Shown: in pieces, positions 26,737 to 35,528 of the stretch
Numbering within the stretch: position 1 is the stretch's first letter
How the letters are laid out: the number at the start of each line of letters is the position of its first letter
Assembly: GCF_012396605.1 (NCBI RefSeq)
Contig: NZ_JAAXPW010000001.1
Span: 124,001 to 188,000, forward strand
DNA from: Ureibacillus thermosphaericus
GTDB lineage: Bacteria > Bacillota > Bacilli > Bacillales_A > Planococcaceae
Direction: 5' to 3'
DNA: 64,000 nucleotides
Program-made: the position numbers and the translations under genes
The notes under the pieces: generated by a model
What the model was told of the DNA's origin: nothing
Database searches by the model: none
What the model saw: only the letters and a program-made list of their open reading frames with translations

Positions 26737-27058
26737 CTAAAGCTGATTAGGTAATCTCTTCTTAACTTGACGTTTCATGATGACGCCAAATTCCAGTGCA
26801 AAAAAGCATAGGTCAAGTGGAATAAGGGAAGGCGGGTTGGATAACTGAATTGTAGGATTGAAGCATTATTTGCTTTAATGACAATTGCATGCTGTGAATT
26901 AATAGATTTATGAATAGATGACGCCTTTCCAGATGAGCTTGCAATCCGTTTATCGACTTCTACTAGCGTACTTCGTTATTTCGCAAGCTCGTCAAATTGA
27001 TTCGTTTGTATAGGTGGTGGATGAAGAAAACATAAGAAACGAGTAAAACATATTATTA
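26737..27058 (-). pseudogene. decayed minus-strand gene remnant between sulP and spoIIA
   Basis: Minus-strand translation gives a protein-like sequence from about 27058, broken by TAA (about 26978), then open through VEVDKRIASSSGK and about 30 more residues. The frame then shifts near 26860 and ends with LEFGVIMKRQVKKRLPNQL and a stop at 26737. At least one nonsense codon and one frameshift are needed. It has no start or Shine-Dalgarno and matches no family I recognise. It could equally be a chance open stretch. Confidence 0.3.
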
Positions 27059-27065
27059 AAAGATT

Positions 27066-27145
27066 TTGTCGTATTTTTACTAGTTTCGGCGAATTTCTTC
27101 TACTATTGTCAACCGAAAGGGATTTTGACGTGCTATGTGGAATTG
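27066..27145 (+). promoter_or_regulatory. spoIIA operon promoter, sigma-H type, with candidate Spo0A boxes
   Basis: AAGGGATTT (27117-27125) and GTGGAATTG (27137-27145) match the sigma-H consensus RnAGGAwwW and RnnGAATww with an 11-base spacer. TTGTCAA (27106-27112), just before the -35, and TTGTCGTA (27066-27073) resemble 0A boxes. This is the arrangement known for spoIIA in B. subtilis. Confidence 0.6.
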
Positions 27146-27169
27146 CGAAGGGAGGAGGCGATGTAACGG

Positions 27170-27520
27170 ATGAATTTTGAAATAAATATGGAAAGAGATA
27201 TTGCCATCATTCGACTATATGGCGAATTGGATCATCATGAAACCGAAAAAATTCGTACTCACATTTCTCAAACGATTTTAAAAGGAAATCTGCACACTAT
27301 CATTTGGAATTTAGAGAGATTAAATTTTATGGACAGTTCAGGGATTGGCCTCATCTTAGGCCGCATGAGAGAGTTAAGTGCGGTCAATGGACAAACCATC
27401 ATTTTAAACCCTTCAAATACGATGAAAAAAATATTTCAATTTTCGGGGTTAAGCAAGTATGTGATGGAGGGTAAAGAAGAAGAGGCGATCTTATATGCAA
27501 GGGGGATTGTGAATGGATAA
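27170..27520 (+). CDS. spoIIAA: SpoIIAA, anti-sigma-F factor antagonist
   Basis: This 116-residue STAS-domain protein has the phosphorylation motif MDSSGIG at Ser56-Ser57. Unphosphorylated SpoIIAA binds SpoIIAB and frees sigma-F in the forespore; SpoIIE reactivates it by dephosphorylation. The length and operon position match B. subtilis. The Shine-Dalgarno AAGGGAGGAGG precedes the ATG by about 11 bases. It overlaps spoIIAB by eight bases. The dacF gene that precedes spoIIAA in B. subtilis is absent; a decayed remnant and the SulP gene lie upstream instead. Confidence 0.95.
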   Translation: MNFEINMERDIAIIRLYGELDHHETEKIRTHISQTILKGNLHTIIWNLERLNFMDSSGIGLILGRMRELSAVNGQTIILNPSNTMKKIFQFSGLSKYVMEGKEEEAILYARGIVNG

Positions 27521-27956
27521 TGAAATGACACTTTCATTTGTAGCTTTAAGTGAAAATGAGAGCTTAGCGAGAATTGCAGTAACAAGTTTTGTGGCTCAAT
27601 TAGATCCAACAATTGATGAACTATCTGAATTCAAAACGATTGTTTCAGAAGCTGTATCCAATGCAATCATTCATGGATATGACGAGGATGGCAAAGGGAT
27701 TGTCACTGTCCATGCAGTTCGCGAAGGAGATGTCGTTTCAGTAGCTGTGAAAGATCAAGGAAAGGGGATTCCAGATATTAAAAAAGCTATGGAGCCTTTG
27801 TTTACGACAAAGGCAGATATGGAACGGTCTGGAATGGGCTTTACAATCATGGAAAGTTTTGCAGATCATCTTCAAGTGGAATCTGAACCTGGTGTTGGTA
27901 CGGTCGTTACTTTTTCCAAAAAATTTCACTCGATGAAAATGACGCAAATATCTTAA
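27513..27956 (+). CDS. spoIIAB: SpoIIAB, anti-sigma-F factor and serine kinase
   Basis: This 147-residue GHKL-type ATPase has the N box (Glu46, Asn50), G1 (Asp81, DQGKGIP) and G2 (RSGMGF around Gly108). It holds sigma-F inactive with ATP bound and phosphorylates SpoIIAA. The ATG overlaps the end of spoIIAA by eight bases, giving the coupled translation expected for a partner-switching pair. A 92-base gap separates it from the chosen sigF start. Confidence 0.96.
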   Translation: MDNEMTLSFVALSENESLARIAVTSFVAQLDPTIDELSEFKTIVSEAVSNAIIHGYDEDGKGIVTVHAVREGDVVSVAVKDQGKGIPDIKKAMEPLFTTKADMERSGMGFTIMESFADHLQVESEPGVGTVVTFSKKFHSMKMTQIS

Positions 27957-28048
27957 CAACATGAGTGAAATTCAACACCTTTGCGTTTTAAAAGAATAAT
28001 TTTTGAATTGGATGCCAATATTAAAGGTATTTGGAAGAAGTAAGGGGG

Positions 28049-28843
28049 ATGAGGACAATCGAACAGCCGTCCAATGTTTTGTTAACGCAAGAAGAGATGC
28101 GGGAGCTCATTAAGCTTGCTCAGGCCGGCGATATGGAAGCACGTAAACAGATGATTGAAGGAAATACGCGGCTCGTTTGGTCGATTGTTCAACGCTTTGC
28201 TTCTCGAGGAGTAGAGCTTGAAGACCTATTTCAAATTGGTTGTATTGGATTAATGAAATCGGTGGATAAGTTTGATTTATCATATGATGTAAAGTTTTCA
28301 ACCTATGCTGTTCCCATGATTATCGGAGAAATTCAGCGCTTTTTGAGAGATGATGGAATGGTGAAGGTTAGCCGTTCCATCCGAGAGTTAAATTATAAAA
28401 TACGTCAAGTCACCGATGAATACTTAAAGACCAATGAGAAGCCGCCTTCAGTCTCAGAATTAGCTGAAATGCTTGGTGTGTCACAAGATGAAATTTTAGT
28501 GGCAACTGATGCAATGAGAGATCCGGCGTCTCTTCATGAACAGTTGTTTGAGTCAGAGGGAGACTCCATTACGTTAATGGATCAAATGAAGGATGAAAAA
28601 TCTGAATTACCGTTTCAATATATTTCATTAAAAGAAGTATTGAAAAAGCTTGATAAGCGAGAACAAGCAATCATTTACTTACGTTATTATTTAGATTTAA
28701 CGCAAACGGATATTGCTGAAAGGCTTGGCATATCTCAAGTTCAAGTATCAAGGCTAGAAAAGAAAATCTTAGCCCAATTAAAACAATGGATGGATACTTC
28801 ATCAAATACATCAAGTAAAACAAAAAAGACGGTGAATAAATGA
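28049..28843 (+). CDS. sigF: forespore sigma factor sigma-F
   Basis: This sigma-70 family factor (about 264 residues) has region 2 (DLFQIGCIGLMKSVDKFDL and YAVPMIIGEIQRFLRDDG), region 3 and a region 4 helix-turn-helix (QTDIAERLGISQVQVSRLEKK). The sequence is closest to SigF of B. subtilis. The start is uncertain: the ATG at 28049 directly abuts a GGGGG run, with GGAAGAAG eight bases upstream as a weak site, and a TTG at 28031 is possible. Its stop overlaps spoVAF as ATGA, so spoVAF is cotranslated with sigF. Confidence 0.93.
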   Translation: MRTIEQPSNVLLTQEEMRELIKLAQAGDMEARKQMIEGNTRLVWSIVQRFASRGVELEDLFQIGCIGLMKSVDKFDLSYDVKFSTYAVPMIIGEIQRFLRDDGMVKVSRSIRELNYKIRQVTDEYLKTNEKPPSVSELAEMLGVSQDEILVATDAMRDPASLHEQLFESEGDSITLMDQMKDEKSELPFQYISLKEVLKKLDKREQAIIYLRYYLDLTQTDIAERLGISQVQVSRLEKKILAQLKQWMDTSSNTSSKTKKTVNK

Positions 28844-30297
28844 CGAACAAAATTTTTGCATCATTGGATGAAGCGAAAGAGTTCTTATATTCAAAATTTG
28901 GTAAAGATGAATCTTTCGATGTCTGCATTAAAGAAGTTCATGTCAAAGATTTGCCTGTACTATGCGTATATATCAGCGGTCTTGTTGATGGAATGACGCT
29001 CACTGTGCAATTAACACCGCTTTATTTTGATAGTGAAGAAAAACAATCTGCTCATCCGGTTAAAAATGACGACATCTATTTTGACAATATGTTCAACTTT
29101 TATGGAAAAGCTGAGCCGAAAGATAAAGAAGAATTTCTGCTCGGCGTTTTAAGTGGTCAAGTTGGGTTTGTGACACAACAAGGCTACGCCTACTTAACAG
29201 AGATAAGAAGTTATCCAGGTCGTCAACCGGATGAACCGGATAATGAAAAAGTTATTCGAGGTTCCCGAGATGGGTTTGCTGAAAACATTATGCTAAATAC
29301 GGCGCTCATTCGCAGGAGAATTCGAAGCCCAGAGCTGCGTTTTGAACTATATAAAATCACAACAAACGGAAGAACTGATGTTGCAATTGCCTATATTAAA
29401 GATATTGTCAATGACAAACATTTAAAGTGGTTGAAGCAACGTTTAGAAGAAATTAACCACGATGGATTGACGATGGCAGACAAAACATTAGAGGAGTGGA
29501 TTTTTAAACAAAGGTTTCACCCAGTTCCGTTTGTTCGGTATTCGGAAAGACCAGATATTGTTGCCGCCCATTTGCTTGAAGGCCATATTGCCATTATCGT
29601 TGATACGTCTCCGTCGGTTATTTTGCTGCCGATTACGATCTTCCACTTAATGCAGCACGCCGAGGAGTATCGACAATCACCCTTTGTTGGTTCAACCGTT
29701 AGATTTTTACGTTATACTGCAATTCTTTTAAGTTTAACATTTATGCCGATTTGGTATTTGCTGGCCACCCATGAGCAATATTTACCGGAAGCACTTGATT
29801 TTATCGGTTCAAAAGAAGAATCGAATATTCCATTATTATTGCAAATCATCATTGCCGACTTAGGTTTGGAATATTTGAGAATTGCGGCAATCCATACACC
29901 AACGCCACTATCCACTGCAATGGGGTTAGTAGCGGGTGTAATCATTGGACAAATTGCCATTGATGTAGGTTTATTTTCACCTGAAGTTGTACTTTATGCA
30001 GCAGTTGTCGCAATATTTACTTTTTCCATTCCAACCTTCGAATTAAGTGTTTCCATAAAATATTTCCGTTTTATCGTATTAGGTTTAACAGCCTTATTTG
30101 GACCAAGTGGATTTTTCATCGGCTTCTTCTTCATCTTTTCGTATTTTTGTGCACTAAGGCCGATGCAAATTCCTTACATGTGGCCACTAATACCATTTTT
30201 CCCCAAAGCCTTCTTAAGGGTATTCATTCGATTCCCGATGGCAGACGATGCCCTCAGGCCATATATTGTTGGAGCAAAGCAGCGGAAACGTGTTTAA
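28840..30297 (+). CDS. spoVAF: SpoVAF, GerA-family spore membrane protein
   Basis: The 485-residue protein has a soluble N-terminal domain (about 1-270) and a C-terminal half with four or five membrane segments typical of GerA-type A subunits. It most resembles SpoVAF (493 residues in B. subtilis), which affects germination. In B. subtilis spoVAA-AB-AC-AD-AE precede it after sigF; here it follows sigF directly with a four-base overlap. Either the spoVA core genes lie elsewhere or they were lost from this site. lysA follows, as in B. subtilis. Confidence 0.88.
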   Translation: MTNKIFASLDEAKEFLYSKFGKDESFDVCIKEVHVKDLPVLCVYISGLVDGMTLTVQLTPLYFDSEEKQSAHPVKNDDIYFDNMFNFYGKAEPKDKEEFLLGVLSGQVGFVTQQGYAYLTEIRSYPGRQPDEPDNEKVIRGSRDGFAENIMLNTALIRRRIRSPELRFELYKITTNGRTDVAIAYIKDIVNDKHLKWLKQRLEEINHDGLTMADKTLEEWIFKQRFHPVPFVRYSERPDIVAAHLLEGHIAIIVDTSPSVILLPITIFHLMQHAEEYRQSPFVGSTVRFLRYTAILLSLTFMPIWYLLATHEQYLPEALDFIGSKEESNIPLLLQIIIADLGLEYLRIAAIHTPTPLSTAMGLVAGVIIGQIAIDVGLFSPEVVLYAAVVAIFTFSIPTFELSVSIKYFRFIVLGLTALFGPSGFFIGFFFIFSYFCALRPMQIPYMWPLIPFFPKAFLRVFIRFPMADDALRPYIVGAKQRKRV

Positions 30298-30567
30298 ATT
30301 CAGTTGCGAAAGATGTGCGCCTATGTTAAAGTTCAAACATAAAACTAAAAATTTAAGGCTGTCCAGTGTCAAAATATTCAATCTATATTGTATAGATGAT
30401 TTAATTCAAGGAAAGTTGGCGAAATTGGGCTTTCCTACCATTTTATCTGCTGACTGGTAGATGGAATTCATAAAGTTGAAATGGAATGCTTAGTGTTTAG
30501 CCGATCCTTAGAGGAAAAAGTTAGAATTTTTGACATGGACAGCTTATTTGTATACGGAGGGGAATCT

Positions 30568-31893
30568 ATGCACTTATACGGAACTCAAACAATCGGAGAA
30601 AATGGCCATTTACATATCGGTGGTGTTGATACAGTTGAGCTAGCTAAAGAATATGGGACTCCACTAATCGTTTATGACCTAGAATTAATAAGAAATCGTG
30701 CTCGCGCATTTAGAGACACTTTTATTAAACATGGTGTTGAAGCACAAGTTGCATATGCATCGAAAGCATTTTCATGTATTGCAATCTATCAATTTGTTAA
30801 CGAAGAAAATTTATCGCTAGATGTTGTGTCTGGTGGAGAATTATATACTGCTATAAAGGCAAACTTCCCCGCTGAACGCATTCATTTCCATGGAAACAAT
30901 AAATCTTATGATGAATTAATCCTCGCCTTTGATGCAAAAATTGGTTGTATCGTTGTAGATAATTTCTATGAAATTGAACTATTAAAAGAAATTTCAGAAT
31001 CTCGAAAACAATCGATGAATATTTTATTGCGTGTCACTCCTGGTGTGGAAGCACATACTCACGATTTCATTACAACTGGACAAGCAGATTCTAAATTTGG
31101 TTTTGATTTATATAACGGTCAAGCGGATGAAGCATTCAAGCTAGTTGCGAATCATGAATATTTAAATTTACTAGGTTTACATTGTCATATTGGTTCTCAA
31201 ATTTTTGAAACGGACGGCTTTAGTTTAGCTGCAGGGAAATTAATTGAAAAAATTGGCGAATGGAACGATGCATTTGGCTTCCAATGTAAAGTACTTAATT
31301 TAGGCGGTGGCTTTGGCATCCGCTACACAGAAGAAGATCGTCCTCTTGAACCCCATGTGTATGTTGAAGAGATGGTCAAAACAGTAAAAGAGGAAGCTTC
31401 AAAACGTCGTTTAGCAATGCCTGAAATTTGGATTGAACCAGGACGTTCCCTAGTTGGAGATGCAGGAACTACATTATACACTATTGGTTCTCACAAAGTC
31501 GTACCAAATATCCGTGAATATATTGCAGTTGACGGTGGAATGAGCGACAATATTCGTCCAGCATTATACAATGCAAAATATGAAGCTGTCATTGCTAATA
31601 AAGCAAATCTGCCAAAAGATTACACTTATACTGTGGCTGGAAAACTATGCGAATCTGGTGATAAACTAATTGAGGATGCTCCTCTCCAACAAGCAGAACC
31701 TGGTGATATACTCGCAATTTTCTGTACAGGTGCTTATGGCTATGCAATGGCTTCTAATTATAATCGTGTGCCGAGACCAGCAGTTGTCTTTGTGGAAAAG
31801 GGTGCATATCAACTAGCAATTAGAAGAGAGAGCTATGAAGATATTATTTTAAACGATCAAGAATATCATTTAAACAAGGTGAATAAATTGTGA
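30568..31893 (+). CDS. lysA: diaminopimelate decarboxylase
   Basis: This 441-residue fold-type III PLP enzyme makes L-lysine from meso-diaminopimelate. Lys66 (YASKAFS) binds PLP, GGGFGIRY holds the phosphate, and Cys361 in CESGD comes from the partner subunit of the dimer. The ATG at 30568 follows GGAGGGG by seven bases. An earlier in-frame ATG at 30481 would add 29 unrelated residues. It lies after spoVAF as in B. subtilis. A 32-codon reading frame overlaps its stop. Confidence 0.95.
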   Translation: MHLYGTQTIGENGHLHIGGVDTVELAKEYGTPLIVYDLELIRNRARAFRDTFIKHGVEAQVAYASKAFSCIAIYQFVNEENLSLDVVSGGELYTAIKANFPAERIHFHGNNKSYDELILAFDAKIGCIVVDNFYEIELLKEISESRKQSMNILLRVTPGVEAHTHDFITTGQADSKFGFDLYNGQADEAFKLVANHEYLNLLGLHCHIGSQIFETDGFSLAAGKLIEKIGEWNDAFGFQCKVLNLGGGFGIRYTEEDRPLEPHVYVEEMVKTVKEEASKRRLAMPEIWIEPGRSLVGDAGTTLYTIGSHKVVPNIREYIAVDGGMSDNIRPALYNAKYEAVIANKANLPKDYTYTVAGKLCESGDKLIEDAPLQQAEPGDILAIFCTGAYGYAMASNYNRVPRPAVVFVEKGAYQLAIRRESYEDIILNDQEYHLNKVNKL

Positions 31894-31988
31894 AATTTTC
31901 AAAATGGACATTGTTAGGATTTTTTGTCGTTTTTTGTTTAGTATGGGCATTGTTTTACATTTTTGTACTTATTCCTAAACTTCAGTAA
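31890..31988 (+). CDS. 32-residue membrane microprotein coupled to lysA
   Basis: A GTG at 31890 overlaps the lysA stop (GTGA) and starts a 32-residue frame. The product would be a basic N-terminus (MKFSKW) followed by one hydrophobic helix (residues 8-28). AAGGTG lies about ten bases upstream. The overlap, the strong transmembrane pattern and the site make it a plausible small gene with no assignable function. The short length means chance cannot be excluded. Confidence 0.45.
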   Translation: MKFSKWTLLGFFVVFCLVWALFYIFVLIPKLQ

Positions 31989-32095
31989 ATGAATTGAGAT
32001 GCTGGTAATTTCTGGGTGAAATTTGATTCTTAATTTGAAATCGTGTACGATAGTAAAGAATGTTTGTATGCGATAAGAAAACGAGGGAATGATAC

Positions 32096-32464
32096 ATGTT
32101 AGTACGTTATAAAAAATCACTCGAAAAAATTGCGATGGGTTTACTTTCGTTTATGCCCCAAGAAAAGGACGTCAAAAAATTAATGGAAACAATGCAGTCT
32201 TATGAACAAGAAGACAATTGGCAATTATATTTATGGAAAAAAGATGATGAGTATGTAGGAATTGTAGGCGTATTAGAGGAAGATTCTGTAGCGACGATTC
32301 AGCACATTACGGTTGTTCCTTCCTATAGAGGTGAGGGAATTGCCAAGCAAATGTTAAAAGAATTAAAAACATGTGGTGAATATACAGAAATCAAAGCTTG
32401 TGAAGAAACAGAACCCTTTGTTAAGAAATGCTTACATAGCTTACAAGAGGCAGACGAAAATTAA
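32096..32464 (+). CDS. ribT: RibT, GNAT-family putative acetyltransferase
   Basis: This 122-residue GNAT protein begins with a sequence nearly identical to B. subtilis RibT (RYKKSLEKIAMGLLSFMP at residues 4-21) and has the acetyl-CoA loop (VVPSYRGEGIAKQML). In B. subtilis ribT is the last gene of ribDEAHT. Here it stands alone between lysA and scpA: the riboflavin genes and their FMN leader are absent at this position. Its exact acetylation target is not established. A GAGGGA Shine-Dalgarno precedes ATG 32096. Its stop overlaps the convergent DUF309 gene by four bases. Confidence 0.85.
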   Translation: MLVRYKKSLEKIAMGLLSFMPQEKDVKKLMETMQSYEQEDNWQLYLWKKDDEYVGIVGVLEEDSVATIQHITVVPSYRGEGIAKQMLKELKTCGEYTEIKACEETEPFVKKCLHSLQEADEN

Positions 32465-32961
32465 CGTCTGCCATTTCTTTTTTCTTCACGCATTGTTAGA
32501 ATATCTGAACGATCGCGCAGCATATGCTTATGAAGAAGAAATTCATGGGACAACGGTGGAAGTGATGAAATCTTGCCATTGACTTTTTCTATTAAATCAC
32601 GATTCATCAATTTGATTTGAATAGCTTTGTATGGTTGATTGTTTTCTATGGCATCAATACTTTTTAAACAATCGTTACATAATTGCTGAAAATCGATATA
32701 ATCAAAAAATGGATGTCCTTGATTGGATAAAAATTTTTTGTAGGCTTTTCTCATTATGCGATGAGCGCCGCGAAGATTTCCTCTTCGCCAATGATATAAG
32801 CCGGTCGCCAATTGTATATACCCAACGAGAGGATGTTCTTTTTTTCCAGGTGCAATTGTCTTCCAATATTCCTCTAAAACTTCGTGACATTCAAAATAAT
32901 CTTGATTACCATTGAAATATGCGCAAAAATCGATAAATAGCGGATGAAATAAGGGATGCAT
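32461..32961 (-). CDS. ypuF: DUF309 family protein (YpuF-like)
   Basis: The 166 residues are all-helical and carry the DUF309 signature YFECHEVLEEYW (about residues 22-33), with LATGLYHWRRGN further on. Function is unknown. In B. subtilis ypuF precedes scpA in the same direction; here it is inverted, reading away from scpA with only 63 bases between starts. The ATG at 32961 has GAGG 12 bases upstream. An earlier in-frame ATG at 33024 would abut the scpA start and is less likely. Confidence 0.8.
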   Translation of the reverse strand: MHPLFHPLFIDFCAYFNGNQDYFECHEVLEEYWKTIAPGKKEHPLVGYIQLATGLYHWRRGNLRGAHRIMRKAYKKFLSNQGHPFFDYIDFQQLCNDCLKSIDAIENNQPYKAIQIKLMNRDLIEKVNGKISSLPPLSHEFLLHKHMLRDRSDILTMREEKRNGRR

Positions 32962-33024
32962 AGTGAATATGAACCTCTTTTCTCTATACTCATTTTTTAA
33001 TATGAAACGCAAGGTGTGTGACAT

Positions 33025-33798
33025 ATGTATGAAGTAAAACTAGATGCTTTTCAAGGACCACTTGATTTATTATTGCATTTAATTCAACGTTTGGAAATTG
33101 ATATATATGATATCCCGATGGCAGAATTAACCGCTCAATATATGGAGCATGTTCAAGCAATGAAGGTGCTGGAGTTGGATGAAGCCAGTGAATATTTAGT
33201 GATGGCTGCAACACTCCTTGCAATTAAAAGCCGGATGTTACTCCCGATTCATGAAGGGGAGATGGAAGAGACAGAATTTGAGGTGGAAGAACCCGATCCA
33301 AGGGAAGAATTAGTCCTAAAGTTAATTGAATATAAAAAGTATAAAGAAGCAGCAATTGAATTGAAAAAGATGGAAGAAAATCGACCAGAGAACTTTACAA
33401 AGCCGCCAAGTGACCTGTCTCCATTTATGCCGGATGAGCAACTTGCATTGTTTAATGCAGACGTCAATATTTATGATTTGCTGTACGCATTTCAAAAAAT
33501 GCTTCGAAGAAAACAATTGAGAAAGCCATTAAAAACGACTGTAAAAAAACAAGATATTCCAGTTAAAGAACAAATGTTAAGAGTTGTGGATGTGCTGAAA
33601 AAACGGGGTGGTAAATCCAGCTTTTCAGATCTCTTCCCTTATGAAGATAGATCCACAATCATTGTTACCTTTTTATCGCTGTTAGAATTGATGAAACGTC
33701 AAGTTGTTTTCGTCGAACAAGAAAGAAACTTTGAAGATTTGACCGTGATTTTGCAGAAGGAGGAACGATTAGGTGAACTCGAAGATCTTGATGGCTAG
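33025..33798 (+). CDS. scpA: segregation and condensation protein A (kleisin)
   Basis: This 257-residue kleisin has the N-terminal FQGPLDLLLHLI motif (residues 8-19) that binds the SMC neck and a C-terminal winged helix (about 180-250) that binds the SMC head. With ScpB and SMC it compacts and separates chromosomes. The ATG at 33025 follows AAGGTG. The gene overlaps scpB by 26 bases, as is common for this pair. Confidence 0.95.
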   Translation: MYEVKLDAFQGPLDLLLHLIQRLEIDIYDIPMAELTAQYMEHVQAMKVLELDEASEYLVMAATLLAIKSRMLLPIHEGEMEETEFEVEEPDPREELVLKLIEYKKYKEAAIELKKMEENRPENFTKPPSDLSPFMPDEQLALFNADVNIYDLLYAFQKMLRRKQLRKPLKTTVKKQDIPVKEQMLRVVDVLKKRGGKSSFSDLFPYEDRSTIIVTFLSLLELMKRQVVFVEQERNFEDLTVILQKEERLGELEDLDG

Positions 33799-34366
33799 GA
33801 TGGAGGCATTACTATTCGTTGTAGGAGATGAAGGACTGACGGTTAAACAACTGGCGGAATTATTAGATGTAGATGAAGTTGATATCGAAGCTGGATTAAG
33901 TGAGTTAAAAACCCTTTATGAAAATAATGATGCATCTGGTCTTACAATAAAACAATTGTCTGATACATATTTATTAACAACAAAACCAGAATTAGCAAAT
34001 ACGATCAAAAAATTAGTTGAAAATCCAAATAGTCAAGTACTTTCAACAGCCTCATTAGAAGTTCTTGCAATTATTGCATACAAACAACCTATTACGAGGA
34101 CAGAAATTGAAGACTTGCGCGGTGTGAAAAGTGAACGTCCTATCCAGACTCTCGCATCACGAGGCCTTATTCGGGAAGTCGGACGAGCAGAAGGTACAGG
34201 ACGAGCTATTCTTTACGGAACAACAAAAGAGTTTTTAAATTATTTTGGACTATCCGATTTATCAGAGCTTCCTCCATTACCTGAAGGTGATGAAGATGTT
34301 GAAAATGAACAAACAGATCTCTTTATGACAAAGTTCCAAGAAGTATTTCATAATGAAAATGAATAA
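33773..34366 (+). CDS. scpB: segregation and condensation protein B
   Basis: The 197-residue protein has two winged-helix domains, with the conserved LSTASLEVLAIIAYKQPITR segment (about residues 83-102) and RGLIREVGR. It dimerises and clamps ScpA on SMC. The GTG at 33773 has AGGAGG nine bases upstream, within the end of scpA. A D-alanyl-D-alanine carboxypeptidase gene follows 12 bases later. Confidence 0.95.
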   Translation: MNSKILMARMEALLFVVGDEGLTVKQLAELLDVDEVDIEAGLSELKTLYENNDASGLTIKQLSDTYLLTTKPELANTIKKLVENPNSQVLSTASLEVLAIIAYKQPITRTEIEDLRGVKSERPIQTLASRGLIREVGRAEGTGRAILYGTTKEFLNYFGLSDLSELPPLPEGDEDVENEQTDLFMTKFQEVFHNENE

Positions 34367-34378
34367 AGGAGTGGCTAA

Positions 34379-35368
34379 GTGAAATTAGCTAAATTTATCA
34401 TTACTTTCGCTTTTTCATTGATGTTTTATTTCTCGCTCCATCATGTTGTAAAAGCATCTTATGTTGTCATTGATGCAGATACTGGAAGAACATTGATTGG
34501 AAATAATGAGCATGCAAGAATGCCCATAGCAAGCCTTACAAAAATTTGGACTGCACTTATTGCTATTGAAAATAGCAATTTAGATGATGAAGTTGTTATT
34601 TCTCGAGAGGCTACAATGAGTGAAGGGTCATCAATTTATTTAGAACCAGGCGAAGTGGTCACTGTAGAAACATTGTTGTATGGTCTTATGCTTCGATCAG
34701 GGAACGATGCAGCGTACGCTTTAGCGGAACATGCAGGCGGATCTGTTGAAGGATTTGTCGATTTAATGAATGAAAAAGCACTATATTATCGCTTAAATCA
34801 AACATATTTTACTAATCCTTCAGGCTTGCATCATGATTTGCATTTATCCAGTGCCTATGATACTGCCCAAATGTTAAGAATTGCTTTAGAAAATGAAGAT
34901 TTTTTAAAAATTGCATCAACGATTCAATATAAAAGTAATACGAAAAATGGAACGACGTGGTTAAATAAACATCGCTTACTCCGAGAGAATGTTGGCGCTG
35001 TAGCAGGAAAAACTGGATACACAAAAGTAGCTGGAAGAACTCTTGCAACGTATTTTGAAAAGGAGAATGAACGCATTATCGTCGTAACATTAAACGAAGC
35101 CAACGATTGGCAAGTACATAAACAACTTGCAAATCAGGTGTTTGAAGAGTATGATGTGAAAACGATTGTAAAAAAAGGAAAGTATAAAGCGAATGATAAT
35201 ATTACAGTTCAGCTGAAGGAACCAATTAAATTACTGATCTCGGAAGAAGAAGAAGATCAATTGCAAAACGTGTTGCATCTATCACGAAATCAAGATGTTA
35301 AATTCGGCATTTGGCATGTGTTTTTAAATAATGAAAGTATTTATTCAACAAAGGTAAAGTTAAAATAA
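34379..35368 (+). CDS. dacB: D-alanyl-D-alanine carboxypeptidase, DacB/DacF type
   Basis: This 329-residue penicillin-binding protein 5-type enzyme has a signal peptide (about 1-26), Ser52-x-x-Lys55 (SLTK), Ser107-Gly-Asn and Lys211-Thr-Gly. It removes terminal D-Ala from peptidoglycan stems. The site between scpB and rluB matches sporulation-specific dacB of B. subtilis, where spmA and spmB come next; here both are missing and rluB follows. It is shorter than DacB (382), so DacF-like is possible. The start is GTG 34379 after AGGAG. Confidence 0.8.
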   Translation: MKLAKFIITFAFSLMFYFSLHHVVKASYVVIDADTGRTLIGNNEHARMPIASLTKIWTALIAIENSNLDDEVVISREATMSEGSSIYLEPGEVVTVETLLYGLMLRSGNDAAYALAEHAGGSVEGFVDLMNEKALYYRLNQTYFTNPSGLHHDLHLSSAYDTAQMLRIALENEDFLKIASTIQYKSNTKNGTTWLNKHRLLRENVGAVAGKTGYTKVAGRTLATYFEKENERIIVVTLNEANDWQVHKQLANQVFEEYDVKTIVKKGKYKANDNITVQLKEPIKLLISEEEEDQLQNVLHLSRNQDVKFGIWHVFLNNESIYSTKVKLK

Positions 35369-35374
35369 TAACAT

Positions 35375-35414
35375 AAAAGCTGTCCGAAACGCTCTTATTT
35401 TTCGGGCAGCTTTT
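35375..35414 (+). terminator. terminator of scpAB-dacB
   Basis: AAAAGCTGTCCGAA pairs with TTCGGGCAGCTTTT (one G-T pair) around a 12-base loop. The stem ends in TTTT. Confidence 0.85.
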
Positions 35415-35528
35415 CACTTGTATAAACTGAGTTGTTTTTCTTTAATATTGAGACAAAATATGACATAATTTTCATCAGTAAAGAAGCTAATGAATTATAG
35501 TTATATGTATTTAGAGGTGAGTCATCAA

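Noticed and set aside
30248-30460. 70-codon plus-strand frame across the spoVAF end
   Set aside because: It overlaps spoVAF in another frame, lacks a Shine-Dalgarno and resembles no family.
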